Shown one piece after another: positions 6,753 through 14,542 of a stretch of DNA of 21,315 bases. The notes under the pieces were generated by a model. That model was not told the origin of the DNA, ran no database searches, and saw only the letters and a list, made by a program, of their open reading frames with translations. Within the stretch, counting starts at the first letter, position 1, and each line of letters opens with the position of its first letter. Position numbers and translations under genes: made by a program. Source of the stretch: Hylemonella sp. UBA6679 (lineage in GTDB: Bacteria; Pseudomonadota; Gammaproteobacteria; Burkholderiales; Burkholderiaceae_C); assembly GCA_002454975.1 (NCBI GenBank), contig DKJZ01000016.1, positions 1-21,315 on the forward strand. Direction: 5' to 3'.

Positions 6753-7868
6753 ATGGATTTCGACTTTTCTGACGATCAAGTTCAACTGCGTGACGCCGTG
6801 CGCAAATGGGTGGACAAGGGCTACGACTTCGAGCGCCGCCGTGGCATTGAGCGTGCCGGCGGGTTCTCGCGCGAGGCCTACACCGAACTGGCTGAACTTG
6901 GCTTGTGCGGCCTGTACATTTCAGAAGACGATGGCGGCCTGGGCATGGGGCCCATCGAAGGCATGGTGGTCATGGAGGAGTTGGGCCGCGGCATCGTGCT
7001 CGAGCCCTTGGCCCAAAGCCTGATGGCCGGTGGCGTGTTGTCGGGCTATGCGCCTGCTGAACTCAAAGCCGCTTGGCTGCCTGGCATTGCTTCGGGCGAA
7101 GCCTTGGTGGTGCTGGCGCACCAAGAGCGCAAAGCGCGGTACAAACTCGAGCGCTGCGAGGCGGTGGCCCAGGCACAAGGCAATGGCTGGGTGCTCACTG
7201 GCGTGAAAAACATGGTGAGCGCAGGCGACCACGCTGAGGCCTACCTGGTGCCAGCCATGGCGCAAGGCAAGATGGCGCTGTTTTTGGTCGAGCGCAATCA
7301 AGCTGGCGTGACCACCCGCGGTTATGGCACCCAAGACGGCTCGCGCGCCGCCGATGTGACCTTGCAACTAGCCCAAGCACAGCTCGTCACGCTTGACGGC
7401 CTCACAGCCCTGAACCATGCCGTGGACATTGGCATTGCAGCCACTTGCGCACAAGCCGTGGGCGTGATGGACAAAGCCACCGACGTGACGGTGGACTACA
7501 TGAACACACGCAAACAATTTGGCGTGACGATTGCCAGCTTTCAGGCCCTGCGCCACCGCGTGGCCGACATGAAAATGCAACTTGAGTTGGCCCGCTCCAT
7601 GAGCTATTACGCCAGCCTCAAGCTCAATGCCCCCGAGGCTGAGCGCCGTCGTGCCATGGCGCGTGCCAAGTACCAGCTGGGTACTGCCATGCGCTTTGTG
7701 GGCCAGCAAGCGGTACAACTGCATGGTGGCATTGGGGTGACCGACGAGTACATCGTGAGCCATTACTTCAAGCAACTCACCCAACTCGACATCAGCTTTG
7801 GTGACACCCTGCACCACCTCGGTGAGGTGTCAGCGCAGATGCAAGACAGCGCAGGCGTGTTTGCTTGA
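6753..7868 (+). CDS. Acyl-CoA dehydrogenase, small subunit (PimD-like)
   Basis: The second subunit of the presumed heteromeric acyl-CoA dehydrogenase, 371 residues. The N-terminus MDFDFSDDQVQLRDAVRKWV with KGYDFERRRGIE, then ELAELGLCGLYISEDDGGLGMGP and VVMEELGRGIVLEP, is typical of PimD-like small subunits. The C-terminal half carries TRKQFGVTIASFQALRHRVADM (FAD contact region) and QLHGGIGVTDEYIVSHYFKQL, ending DISFGDTLHHL. The yEGT catalytic-Glu motif is absent here too. AAGGA eight bases upstream fixes the ATG. The pair probably forms one operon starting from the divergent region near 5451-5540. The call rests on motif reading; the substrate class (dicarboxyl, branched or other acyl-CoA) cannot be told. 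Confidence 0.9.
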   Translation: MDFDFSDDQVQLRDAVRKWVDKGYDFERRRGIERAGGFSREAYTELAELGLCGLYISEDDGGLGMGPIEGMVVMEELGRGIVLEPLAQSLMAGGVLSGYAPAELKAAWLPGIASGEALVVLAHQERKARYKLERCEAVAQAQGNGWVLTGVKNMVSAGDHAEAYLVPAMAQGKMALFLVERNQAGVTTRGYGTQDGSRAADVTLQLAQAQLVTLDGLTALNHAVDIGIAATCAQAVGVMDKATDVTVDYMNTRKQFGVTIASFQALRHRVADMKMQLELARSMSYYASLKLNAPEAERRRAMARAKYQLGTAMRFVGQQAVQLHGGIGVTDEYIVSHYFKQLTQLDISFGDTLHHLGEVSAQMQDSAGVFA

Positions 7869-7872
7869 AGGT

Positions 7873-7897
7873 CTCAAACCCGTGACACGGGTTTGAG
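7873..7897. other. Perfect 25-bp palindrome on the EamA stop codon
   Basis: Twelve-base arms CTCAAACCCGTG (7873-7884) and CACGGGTTTGAG (7886-7897) flank a single central A. It lies between two convergent genes whose ends are five bases apart. It covers the last EamA codons and the stop. No T-run follows on either strand, so it is not a classical terminator, though it may act as a shared transcript-end hairpin. Confidence 0.7.
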
Positions 7898-8761
7898 CAC
7901 CATGGCAATGCCGCCGATCACGGCCACCGATGAGCCCACCAGCAACCAGGTGATGGGCTCATCGAGCCACAGGGCCCCGCCCAAGAGCACCAGCACAGGC
8001 ACGCTGAGCTGCACCACCGAGGCGGTGGTGGCCTTGAGCCCTCGCAAGACCACATACCACAGCGCATAACCGCAGCCCGAGGTCACACCCCCTGAGAGCA
8101 TGGCCCAAGCCACGCCCTGCACGTCCCACTGCCACCAAGGCCAGGTGAGCACGCTCAAGCCCAAGGCCAACAAAGCACCACGCCAGAAATTGCCTGCCGT
8201 GACCGCCGTCGGGTCCAGCGCGCCGCGCCCCCGCAAGGAATACACGCCCCAAGCCACCCCAGCCCCCATCATCAAGGCAGCATCCAACCAAGGTGGGGTA
8301 TCCAGGCCCGGCCACAACAAGGCCAAGAGCCCAGCTGCGGCTAGCCCCAAGCCTGCGGTTTGAAAACGGTTGAGGCGCTCGCCTTGGCGCAGGCCCCAGC
8401 CAATCATGGTGATTTGCACCATGGGAAACAACAAGAGCGTGCCAGTCGCCGCCGTCATGGCCGCGTACGCGTAAGAAAACATCACCGCATAGGCGAACAA
8501 GGCAGCGCCCGACGCCCAGTTGCCCTCACGCAGGGCATGCGTCACCTTGTGGGCTTGCCGGTGCTGCCAGGCAACGATGAGCGCCAGCACCAAAGCCCCA
8601 CTGGCTAAGCGCACCAGGGTGTAGTTGGCTGGGTCAATGCGGGTGTGATGCAGTGCTTGGCGACCAATCAGGGAGTTGCCTGAAAAAGCCATCAAAGCCA
8701 AGGGCGTGAGCCACCAGCGCCAAGCGCCTGGCCCCAACCAAGAGAAAAAAGCGTTTAACAA
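7874..8761 (-). CDS. DMT-superfamily transporter, EamA domains
   Basis: An inner-membrane permease of the drug/metabolite transporter superfamily, with unknown substrate. The 295 residues hold about ten hydrophobic segments in two EamA repeats (about 20-145 and 160-290). The first repeat opens with WLTPLALMAFSGNSLIGRQ and the second with LMMGAGVAWGVYSLRGRG. The C-terminal repeat includes TTASVVQLSVPVLVLLGGALWLDEPIT, the typical EamA 'P-V-A-L-L-G..-L-E' pattern. The only start that keeps the first membrane segment is TTG 8761, because a stop codon lies seven codons upstream; its ribosome-binding site is poor. The HNH gene ends 29 bases upstream on the same strand, so the two may be co-transcribed. 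Confidence 0.87.
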   Translation of the reverse strand: MLNAFFSWLGPGAWRWWLTPLALMAFSGNSLIGRQALHHTRIDPANYTLVRLASGALVLALIVAWQHRQAHKVTHALREGNWASGAALFAYAVMFSYAYAAMTAATGTLLLFPMVQITMIGWGLRQGERLNRFQTAGLGLAAAGLLALLWPGLDTPPWLDAALMMGAGVAWGVYSLRGRGALDPTAVTAGNFWRGALLALGLSVLTWPWWQWDVQGVAWAMLSGGVTSGCGYALWYVVLRGLKATTASVVQLSVPVLVLLGGALWLDEPITWLLVGSSVAVIGGIAMVLKPVSRV

Positions 8762-8790
8762 ACCAAAATCAACACAAACTCAGGCCGCAT

Positions 8791-9348
8791 TCACATGAGC
8801 AAACGCGACGAACTGGGCACGTGGGCCATCAAAAACTCCATCTGGTCAGAGAGAATTTTTCGGTTGCGCAAAATGAAGTCTTCCCACAGGCTGGGCACAT
8901 AGGGTGTGTAGAGCAGCGGCATGCGCGCCTGCTCGGGTGTGCGGCTGCTTTTGCGGTGGTTGCAAGCCCGGCAAGCGGTCACCACGTTCATCCACGTGTC
9001 CACACCCTGTTGGGCAAAGGGGATGATGTGCTCGCGGGTGAGTTCCCCCTCATGGAAATGGTTGCCGCAGTAGGCGCACACATTGCGGTCGCGTGCGAAC
9101 AGCTTGCTGTTGGTCAGTCCCGGGCGCAAATGAAAGGGGTTGATGTTGGGCACACCGCGCGTGCCAATGATGCTGTTGACCCGGATGATGGACTGACGCC
9201 CCGTCAGCGCGTTGTGGCCGCCTCGAAACACCGCCACTTCAGCGCCAGACTCCCAGCGCACCTCGCCAGCAGCGTAGTGAATCACGGCTTGCTCCAAGGT
9301 GATCCATGACTGGGGCAACCCTTGAGCGGACAACTTCAAGACTTTCAC
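8791..9348 (-). CDS. HNH endonuclease family protein
   Basis: A 185-residue soluble protein with a C-terminal HNH nuclease fold. CAYCG (91-95) and CRACNH (126-131) give the two zinc-binding CxxC pairs. The core is LTREHIIPFAQQGVDTWMNVVTACRAC, with H107 as the likely catalytic His and N121 as the HNH Asn. The N-terminal 80 residues (KVLKLSAQGLPQSWITLEQAV) are typical of a widespread stand-alone bacterial HNH family whose role is unclear. The start is GTG 9348, with GGAGG six bases upstream. No restriction, toxin, intein or phage-packaging genes are nearby, so I do not assign a defence role. Confidence 0.9.
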   Translation of the reverse strand: MKVLKLSAQGLPQSWITLEQAVIHYAAGEVRWESGAEVAVFRGGHNALTGRQSIIRVNSIIGTRGVPNINPFHLRPGLTNSKLFARDRNVCAYCGNHFHEGELTREHIIPFAQQGVDTWMNVVTACRACNHRKSSRTPEQARMPLLYTPYVPSLWEDFILRNRKILSDQMEFLMAHVPSSSRLLM

Positions 9349-9499
9349 GCAACGCCTCCATCAACGGTTGAACAACCACCAACACAGTATGCAAATCTCG
9401 TGGGCCAGAACTTGCCGGCAAGGCAAACATCAGCTCAGTCACAATATAACCTGTTTCCATGACACCACCATCACACCGCCTTGTGCCTGTGATTTGATT

Positions 9500-9516
9500 G
9501 CTATCAAAAAGATAAC
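9500..9516 (+). repeat. 17-bp AT-rich hairpin element, copy 2
   Basis: GCTATCAAAAAGATAAC, 21 bases before the ribF start, in the divergent HNH/ribF region. TATC pairs with GATA around five As. It matches copy 1 at 14 of 17 positions. It may overlap the ribF promoter. Confidence 0.55.
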
Positions 9517-9537
9517 AAGATAAACCTTCGGTTCACG

Positions 9538-10515
9538 ATGAAGATATTTCGCGGGTTCAACCACCCTGGCATCGCCCCTGCTTGCGCCTTGACCATCGGC
9601 AACTTTGATGGTGTCCACCGCGGCCACCAAGCCATGCTTGCCCTCTTGCGCAGCGAGGCCGCACAGCGCGGCGTGCCCAGTTGCGTGCTCACCTTTGAGC
9701 CGCATCCGCGCGACTTTTTTGCCGAGCAAACCGCCAACCCAGCGCTGGCCCCCGCCCGCGTGGGCACGCTGCGCGACAAATTGGCGGAGCTCGCGCGCTG
9801 CGGCGTGGACCAGACCGTGGTGCTGCCTTTTGATGCGCGCTTGGCTTCGCTCTCCCCGCAGGCCTTCATTGCGTATGTGCTGCAAAAGGGCTTGGGCGCG
9901 CGCTATGTGCTGGTGGGTGATGACTTCAGATTTGGTGCCAAACGCGCGGGCGACTACGCCATGCTGGATGCCACCCCCGGCTTGGATGTGGCCCGCATGA
10001 ACAGCTACGAGGTGCATGGCCTGCGGGTCTCAAGCTCGGCGGTGCGCGAAGCGCTGGGCCAAGGCCGCATGCAAGACGCCGCCCGCCTCTTGGGCCACCC
10101 CTACCATGTGTCGGGCCATGTGCTGCATGGGCGCAAACTCGGCCGCGAGCTCGATTGCCGCACCCTCAATTTGCGCTTTGCCCACTGGAAACCCGCGGCC
10201 AGCGGCATTTTTGTGGTGCAGGTGCATGGCCTGGCCGACCAGCCTTTGCAGGGCGTGGCCAACCTGGGCGTGCGGCCCTCGCTGGACCCCAACGATGTGA
10301 ACGGCGGGCGCGTGCTGCTCGAAACCCATTGCTTGGATTGGCCTGCCCACCTGGGTGCCGAGGGGGGCTACGGTAAAATCATCAAAGTTGAACTGCTCCA
10401 CAAACTGCACGACGAGCTCAAGTATGACGGTCTCGATGCCTTGAAAGATGGCATCGCTCGTGACTGCCAGGCTGCGCGTGCCTACTTTGCGTCCGCGCAC
10501 CCCCTGACAACATGA
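9538..10515 (+). CDS. ribF: Bifunctional riboflavin kinase / FAD synthetase
   Basis: Phosphorylates riboflavin to FMN, then adenylates FMN to FAD, in the cytoplasm. In the 325 residues, the N-terminal FMN adenylyltransferase domain has the HIGH-like motif TIGNFDGVHRGHQ (19-31), the LTFEPHP segment and VSSSAVREAL (164-173). The C-terminal kinase domain has SGHVLHGRKLGRELDCRTLNL (192-212) and NLGVRPSL, then LLETHCLDW. The kinase motif usually written PTAN reads RTLN here, a variant I associate with Burkholderiales. The length fits the family (E. coli 313). The stop overlaps the ileS start (ATGA), showing translational coupling. No FMN riboswitch is apparent in the 189 bases upstream. Confidence 0.96.
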   Translation: MKIFRGFNHPGIAPACALTIGNFDGVHRGHQAMLALLRSEAAQRGVPSCVLTFEPHPRDFFAEQTANPALAPARVGTLRDKLAELARCGVDQTVVLPFDARLASLSPQAFIAYVLQKGLGARYVLVGDDFRFGAKRAGDYAMLDATPGLDVARMNSYEVHGLRVSSSAVREALGQGRMQDAARLLGHPYHVSGHVLHGRKLGRELDCRTLNLRFAHWKPAASGIFVVQVHGLADQPLQGVANLGVRPSLDPNDVNGGRVLLETHCLDWPAHLGAEGGYGKIIKVELLHKLHDELKYDGLDALKDGIARDCQAARAYFASAHPLTT

Positions 10516-13352
10516 CTGACTCCAGCGCCAAAACCGATTACCGCGCCACGCTGAACCTGCCCGACACGCCCTTCCCCATGCGTGGCGACTTGCCCAAGCG
10601 CGAGCCGGCTTGGGTCAAGCAGTGGCAAGACCAAGGCATTTACAAAAAGCTGCGCGATGTGCGTGCAGGCGCGCCGAAGTTCGTGTTGCACGACGGCCCA
10701 CCTTATGCCAACGGGCAAATTCACATCGGGCACGCAGTCAACAAAATCCTCAAAGACATGATCGTCAAGGCGCGCCAGCTCAAGGGCATGGACGCGGTGT
10801 ATGTGCCCGGTTGGGACTGCCACGGCTTGCCCATCGAGAACGCTATCGAGAAGTTACACGGCCGCAAACTCAGCCGTGACGATGTGCAGGCCAAGAGCCG
10901 CGCATTCGCCACCGAGCAAATCGCGGGCCAGATGGCCGACTTCAAACGCTTGGGTGTGCTGGGCGAGTGGGACAACCCCTACAAAACCATGGATTTTGGC
11001 AACGAGGCCAATGAAATCCGCGCGCTCAAACGCATCATGGAACGCGGCTTTGTGTACCGAGGCTTGAAGCCCGTGTACTGGTGCTTTGACTGCGGCTCGT
11101 CCCTGGCCGAGTTTGAGATTGAGTACCAAGACAAAAAGAGCACCACGCTGGATGTGGCCTTTGAATGCGCTGAGCCCGAAAAGCTCGCCGCCGCTTTTGG
11201 CTTGAAGACCATCACCGAGCCGGCCTTTGCGGTCATCTGGACCACCACCGCTTGGACGATTCCTGCCAACCAGGCCCTCAACCTCAACCCTGAGCTGACC
11301 TACGCTTTGGTGAAAACCGAAAAGGGTTTACTGGTGCTGGCCGAAACGCTGGTGGAAAAATGCATGGGTCGCTATGGCCTGAGTGGCGAGGTGCTGGCCA
11401 CCACGCTGGGCAAAAACCTGGGGCTGATCAACTTCAAACACCCGCTGTATGACGTGGCCAGCGAGGACGGCAGCCACGGCTACCGCCGCTACTCGCCGGT
11501 TTACCTGGCCGACTACGCCACCGCTGACGACGGCACGGGCTTGGTGCACTCCTCACCCGCCTACGGTGTGGATGACTTCAACAGCTGCGTGGCCCATGGC
11601 ATGGCCTACAACGACATCCTCAACCCGGTGCAGGGCAATGGCGCTTACGCCCCTGACTTTGCCTTGTTTGGTGGGCTCAATATTTGGAAAGCTGTGCCTG
11701 TGGTGATCGAGGCGCTGCGCCATGCAGGCCGCCTGATGGCCACGCACGACATCACCCACAGCTACCCGCACTGCTGGCGCCACAAAACCCCGGTCATCTA
11801 CCGCGCGGCAGCTCAGTGGTTTGTTCGCATGGACGAAGGCGTGGGCGTCTTCACCAAAGACAAAGCGAGCCAAACCCTGCGCCAACTCGCGCTGGCCGCG
11901 ATTGAAGAAACAAGCTTCTACCCCGAGAACGGCAAAGCCCGTTTGCGCGACATGATTGCCAACCGGCCCGACTGGTGCATCAGCCGCCAACGCAACTGGG
12001 GCGTGCCCCTGCCGTTTTTCATCCACAAAGATTCGGGCGAGCTGCACCCCAACACCATGGCCATCATGGACCGCGCGGCCGACATGGTGCAGGCCGGAGG
12101 CGTGGAAGCCTGGAGCAAGGTGAGTGCGCAAGACATCTTGGGCGCCGATGCTGAGCACTACACCAAGGTCAACGACATTTTGGATGTGTGGTTCGACTCC
12201 GGCACCACCCACGACCATGTGCTCAAACACAGCCACGCGCATCAATCGGCCTGGCCGGCTGATTTGTACTTGGAAGGCCACGACCAGCACCGCGGCTGGT
12301 TCCACAGTTCCCTGCTGACCGCCTGCGCCATGTACGACCACGCGCCCTACAAAGGCCTGCTGACCCACGGCTTCACCGTGGACGGCCAGGGCCGCAAGAT
12401 GAGCAAAAGCGTGGGCAATGTGGTCGCCCCGCAAACCATCAGCGAGAAGATGGGCGCAGAGATCATTCGCCTGTGGTGCGCTTCCACCGATTACTCGGGC
12501 GACTTGGGCATTGACGACAAAATTTTGGCCCGCGTGGTGGACGCTTACCGTCGCATCCGCAACACCCTGCGCTTTTTGCTGGCCAACATCAGCGACTTCG
12601 ACATCGCCAAAGACGGCGTGCCGCTCGATGAGTTGTTGGAGATCGACCGCTACGCCTTGAGCCGCGCGGCTCAATTGCAAGCCGACATTTTGGCGCATTA
12701 CGAGGTGTATGAATTCCACCCGGTGGTCGCCAAGCTGCAGGTGTATTGCAGCGAAGACTTGGGCGCGTTTTACCTCGACGTGCTCAAAGACCGGCTCTAC
12801 ACCACCGCCGCCAATTCGCACGCGCGACGCAGCGCACAAACCGCGCTGCACCACATCACCCACGCCCTGGTGCGTTGGATGGCGCCCTTCTTGAGCTTCA
12901 CTGCTGAAGAAGCCTGGAGCTTGCTGGGCACGTCCGAGTCCATCTTCATGGAAACCTATGCGCAGTTGGGTCAGCCCAACGCTGAACTGCTGGCACGCTG
13001 GGGCCGCATTCGCGAGATCCGTGATGCGGTCAACAAAGACATTGAAACCCTGCGAGCTGCGGGTGAGGTGGGTGCGTCATTGCAAGCCGAAGTCACCTTG
13101 ACGTGCAACGCGCAAGACCACGCTCTGTTGTCGGCCTTGGGGGATGATTTGAAATTCGTGTTCATCACCTCCGCTATTGAATTGGTAGCAGGTGAAGTCC
13201 TAAGTACGCAGGTTACAGCCTCAAAACACCCAAAGTGTGAACGCTGCTGGCACTACCGTGCCGATGTCGGCGCTGATGCCGCTCACCCCACGATTTGTGG
13301 TCGATGCACCAGCAATTTGTATGGTGCGGGTGAACAGCGCCACATGGCCTAA
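10512..13352 (+). CDS. ileS: Isoleucyl-tRNA synthetase
   Basis: Charges tRNA-Ile with isoleucine. The 946-residue protein has the class I signatures HIGH (71-74, in GPPYANGQIHIGHA) and KMSKS (629-633). It also has the WTTTAWTIPANQALNL editing-domain region, and a C-terminal zinc site C909-E-R-C912 and C929-G-R-C932, matching the usual bacterial (type 1) enzyme of about 940 residues. It overlaps ribF by four bases and is followed after five bases by lspA, the same order as in E. coli. The short linker before the zinc site (about residues 884-905) is encoded partly by a sequence resembling the 17-bp repeat seen elsewhere in this window. Identification is firm. Confidence 0.98.
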   Translation: MTDSSAKTDYRATLNLPDTPFPMRGDLPKREPAWVKQWQDQGIYKKLRDVRAGAPKFVLHDGPPYANGQIHIGHAVNKILKDMIVKARQLKGMDAVYVPGWDCHGLPIENAIEKLHGRKLSRDDVQAKSRAFATEQIAGQMADFKRLGVLGEWDNPYKTMDFGNEANEIRALKRIMERGFVYRGLKPVYWCFDCGSSLAEFEIEYQDKKSTTLDVAFECAEPEKLAAAFGLKTITEPAFAVIWTTTAWTIPANQALNLNPELTYALVKTEKGLLVLAETLVEKCMGRYGLSGEVLATTLGKNLGLINFKHPLYDVASEDGSHGYRRYSPVYLADYATADDGTGLVHSSPAYGVDDFNSCVAHGMAYNDILNPVQGNGAYAPDFALFGGLNIWKAVPVVIEALRHAGRLMATHDITHSYPHCWRHKTPVIYRAAAQWFVRMDEGVGVFTKDKASQTLRQLALAAIEETSFYPENGKARLRDMIANRPDWCISRQRNWGVPLPFFIHKDSGELHPNTMAIMDRAADMVQAGGVEAWSKVSAQDILGADAEHYTKVNDILDVWFDSGTTHDHVLKHSHAHQSAWPADLYLEGHDQHRGWFHSSLLTACAMYDHAPYKGLLTHGFTVDGQGRKMSKSVGNVVAPQTISEKMGAEIIRLWCASTDYSGDLGIDDKILARVVDAYRRIRNTLRFLLANISDFDIAKDGVPLDELLEIDRYALSRAAQLQADILAHYEVYEFHPVVAKLQVYCSEDLGAFYLDVLKDRLYTTAANSHARRSAQTALHHITHALVRWMAPFLSFTAEEAWSLLGTSESIFMETYAQLGQPNAELLARWGRIREIRDAVNKDIETLRAAGEVGASLQAEVTLTCNAQDHALLSALGDDLKFVFITSAIELVAGEVLSTQVTASKHPKCERCWHYRADVGADAAHPTICGRCTSNLYGAGEQRHMA
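13173..13189 (+). repeat. Possible 17-bp hairpin element, copy 3 (inside ileS)
   Basis: GCTATTGAATTGGTAGC has the same length and the same GCTA...TAGC ends as copies 1 and 2. Its reverse complement matches copy 2 at 11 of 17 positions. It lies in frame within ileS, encoding part of the variable linker before the zinc site. Chance similarity is possible. Confidence 0.35.
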
Positions 13353-13357
13353 CGCAA

Positions 13358-13879
13358 ATGGCAAGCCCTACGAAAGCCAAAAAATCCCCAGCCAAGCTCA
13401 GCAGCTCAGGCATGCTGCTTTGGCTGGGCCTGGCCTTGCTGCTGGTGCTGCTTGATCAGTTTTTCAAGGTGCTGATCTTGGGCAACTACCAGCTCGGTGA
13501 GGGCACGGTGGTCACGGGCTTTTTTAACATCGTGCGGGTCCACAACACAGGCGCGGCCTTTTCATTTCTGGCTGGCGCTTCGGGCTGGCAACGCTGGTTT
13601 TTTGTAGGCATTGGCGCAGTGGCTGTGGTGGTTATGGTGTGGATGCTCAAGTCGCACCCAGGTCAGCGGCTGTTTTCTCTGGCGGTGTCTTGCATTTTGG
13701 GTGGCGCCGTGGGCAATGTGATTGACCGGCTCATCCACGGTTATGTGGTGGACTTTCTGGACTTTCATGCCGCCGGCATCCACTTTCCGGCGTTTAACGT
13801 GGCCGACAGCGCCATCACCTTGGGCGCCATCTGTCTGATTCTTGACGAATTTCTGCGGGTGCGACGCGCCGGCCGCTAA
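13358..13879 (+). CDS. lspA: Lipoprotein signal peptidase (signal peptidase II)
   Basis: An inner-membrane aspartyl protease that removes the signal peptide of lipidated prolipoproteins. The 173 residues form four membrane segments (about 18-40, 67-94, 104-122 and 144-165). The catalytic aspartates are D123 in GNVIDRLIHG and D150 in FNVADSAI. The conserved LLDQFFK (D33) and VHNTGAAFSF motifs are also present. It is the last gene of ribF-ileS-lspA, starting five bases after ileS. The first 17 residues (rich in K, S and P) are a cytoplasmic extension slightly longer than in E. coli. A likely substrate in this window is the MBL-fold lipoprotein at 18939-19982. Confidence 0.96.
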   Translation: MASPTKAKKSPAKLSSSGMLLWLGLALLLVLLDQFFKVLILGNYQLGEGTVVTGFFNIVRVHNTGAAFSFLAGASGWQRWFFVGIGAVAVVVMVWMLKSHPGQRLFSLAVSCILGGAVGNVIDRLIHGYVVDFLDFHAAGIHFPAFNVADSAITLGAICLILDEFLRVRRAGR

Positions 13880-13972
13880 CGCGCCCGCATCGGCTTGGTG
13901 CGCGCAGCTGCCGCGTCAAACCAGGCCACATCGGTGTCACCCACTCGACTCGATCAGGGGGTAAATACCCGG

Positions 13973-13999
13973 TTGCCTTGTGCATGTTCTTTCCATAAT
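13973..13999 (+). promoter_or_regulatory. Weak promoter candidate for the molybdenum hydroxylase genes
   Basis: CATAAT (13994-13999) resembles a -10 box, with TTGCCT (13973-13978) only 15 bases upstream. A dyad GGGTAAATACCC (13959-13970) sits just before it and could bind a regulator. The 194-base gap holds nothing else I can name. Confidence 0.3.
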
Positions 14000-14073
14000 G
14001 GCTCAGGCTACGCGCACACGCGCGTGGATCTTGAACGCACGCCTGCCCAACAGGCCACAGACGGAGAACACGG

Positions 14074-14532
14074 ATGGCACAGATGAATTTGAAGGTCAAC
14101 GGCAAAGGACGCACCCTTGATGCCGAGCAGGACATCCCCCTGCTTTACGCCTTGCGCGACCAACTGGGTTTGAACGGACCCAAATTCGGATGTGGACTGG
14201 GGCAATGTGGCGCCTGCACGGTGTTGGTGAACGGCCAAGCCACGCGCTCATGCATCACCCCCGCAGCCAGCGTGCAAGGCAAGGCCGTGACCACCCTCGA
14301 AGGCCTGGGCAGCGCCAACAAACCCGGGAAATTGCAGCAAGCCTTCATCGACACCCAGGCGGTGCAGTGCGGCTATTGCATCAACGGCATGATCATGACG
14401 GCCACGGCCTTGCTTGCGAGCAACAAATACCCCACCGACCAACAAATCAACGACGCCTTAGCGGGCAACCTGTGCCGCTGCGGCACCCATCAACGCATTG
14501 TGGCCGCCGTTAAACGCGCCATCACCGCTTAA
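14074..14532 (+). CDS. (2Fe-2S)-binding subunit of a molybdenum hydroxylase (IorA/NicA-like)
   Basis: The electron-transfer subunit of a xanthine-dehydrogenase-family enzyme. The 152 residues carry both iron-sulfur sites. The plant-ferredoxin-type N-terminal cluster is C40, C45, C48 and C60 (CGLGQCGACTVLVNGQATRSC). The helical C-terminal cluster is C99, C102, C134 and C136 (QCGYC and CRCGTH). The length matches small subunits of isoquinoline 1-oxidoreductase and nicotinate dehydrogenase. GGAG seven bases upstream supports ATG 14074. The large subunit starts 10 bases after the stop. There is no export signal of its own, so it probably crosses the membrane with its Tat-signal partner. The substrate is unknown. 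Confidence 0.94.
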   Translation: MAQMNLKVNGKGRTLDAEQDIPLLYALRDQLGLNGPKFGCGLGQCGACTVLVNGQATRSCITPAASVQGKAVTTLEGLGSANKPGKLQQAFIDTQAVQCGYCINGMIMTATALLASNKYPTDQQINDALAGNLCRCGTHQRIVAAVKRAITA

Positions 14533-14542
14533 GGAGACCACG

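Noticed and set aside
8791..9348. HNH endonuclease as part of a restriction or anti-phage system
   Set aside because: It is a stand-alone HNH protein next to a transporter and core genes, with no methylase, helicase, toxin or phage gene nearby.
9349..9537. FMN riboswitch upstream of ribF
   Set aside because: The conserved RFN element segments are not visible in this gap, and the gap is rather short for one.
11553..12863. A 436-codon open frame on the minus strand inside ileS
   Set aside because: It is antisense to the well-conserved ileS, shows no recognisable domain, and long antisense frames are expected from GC-rich codon bias.
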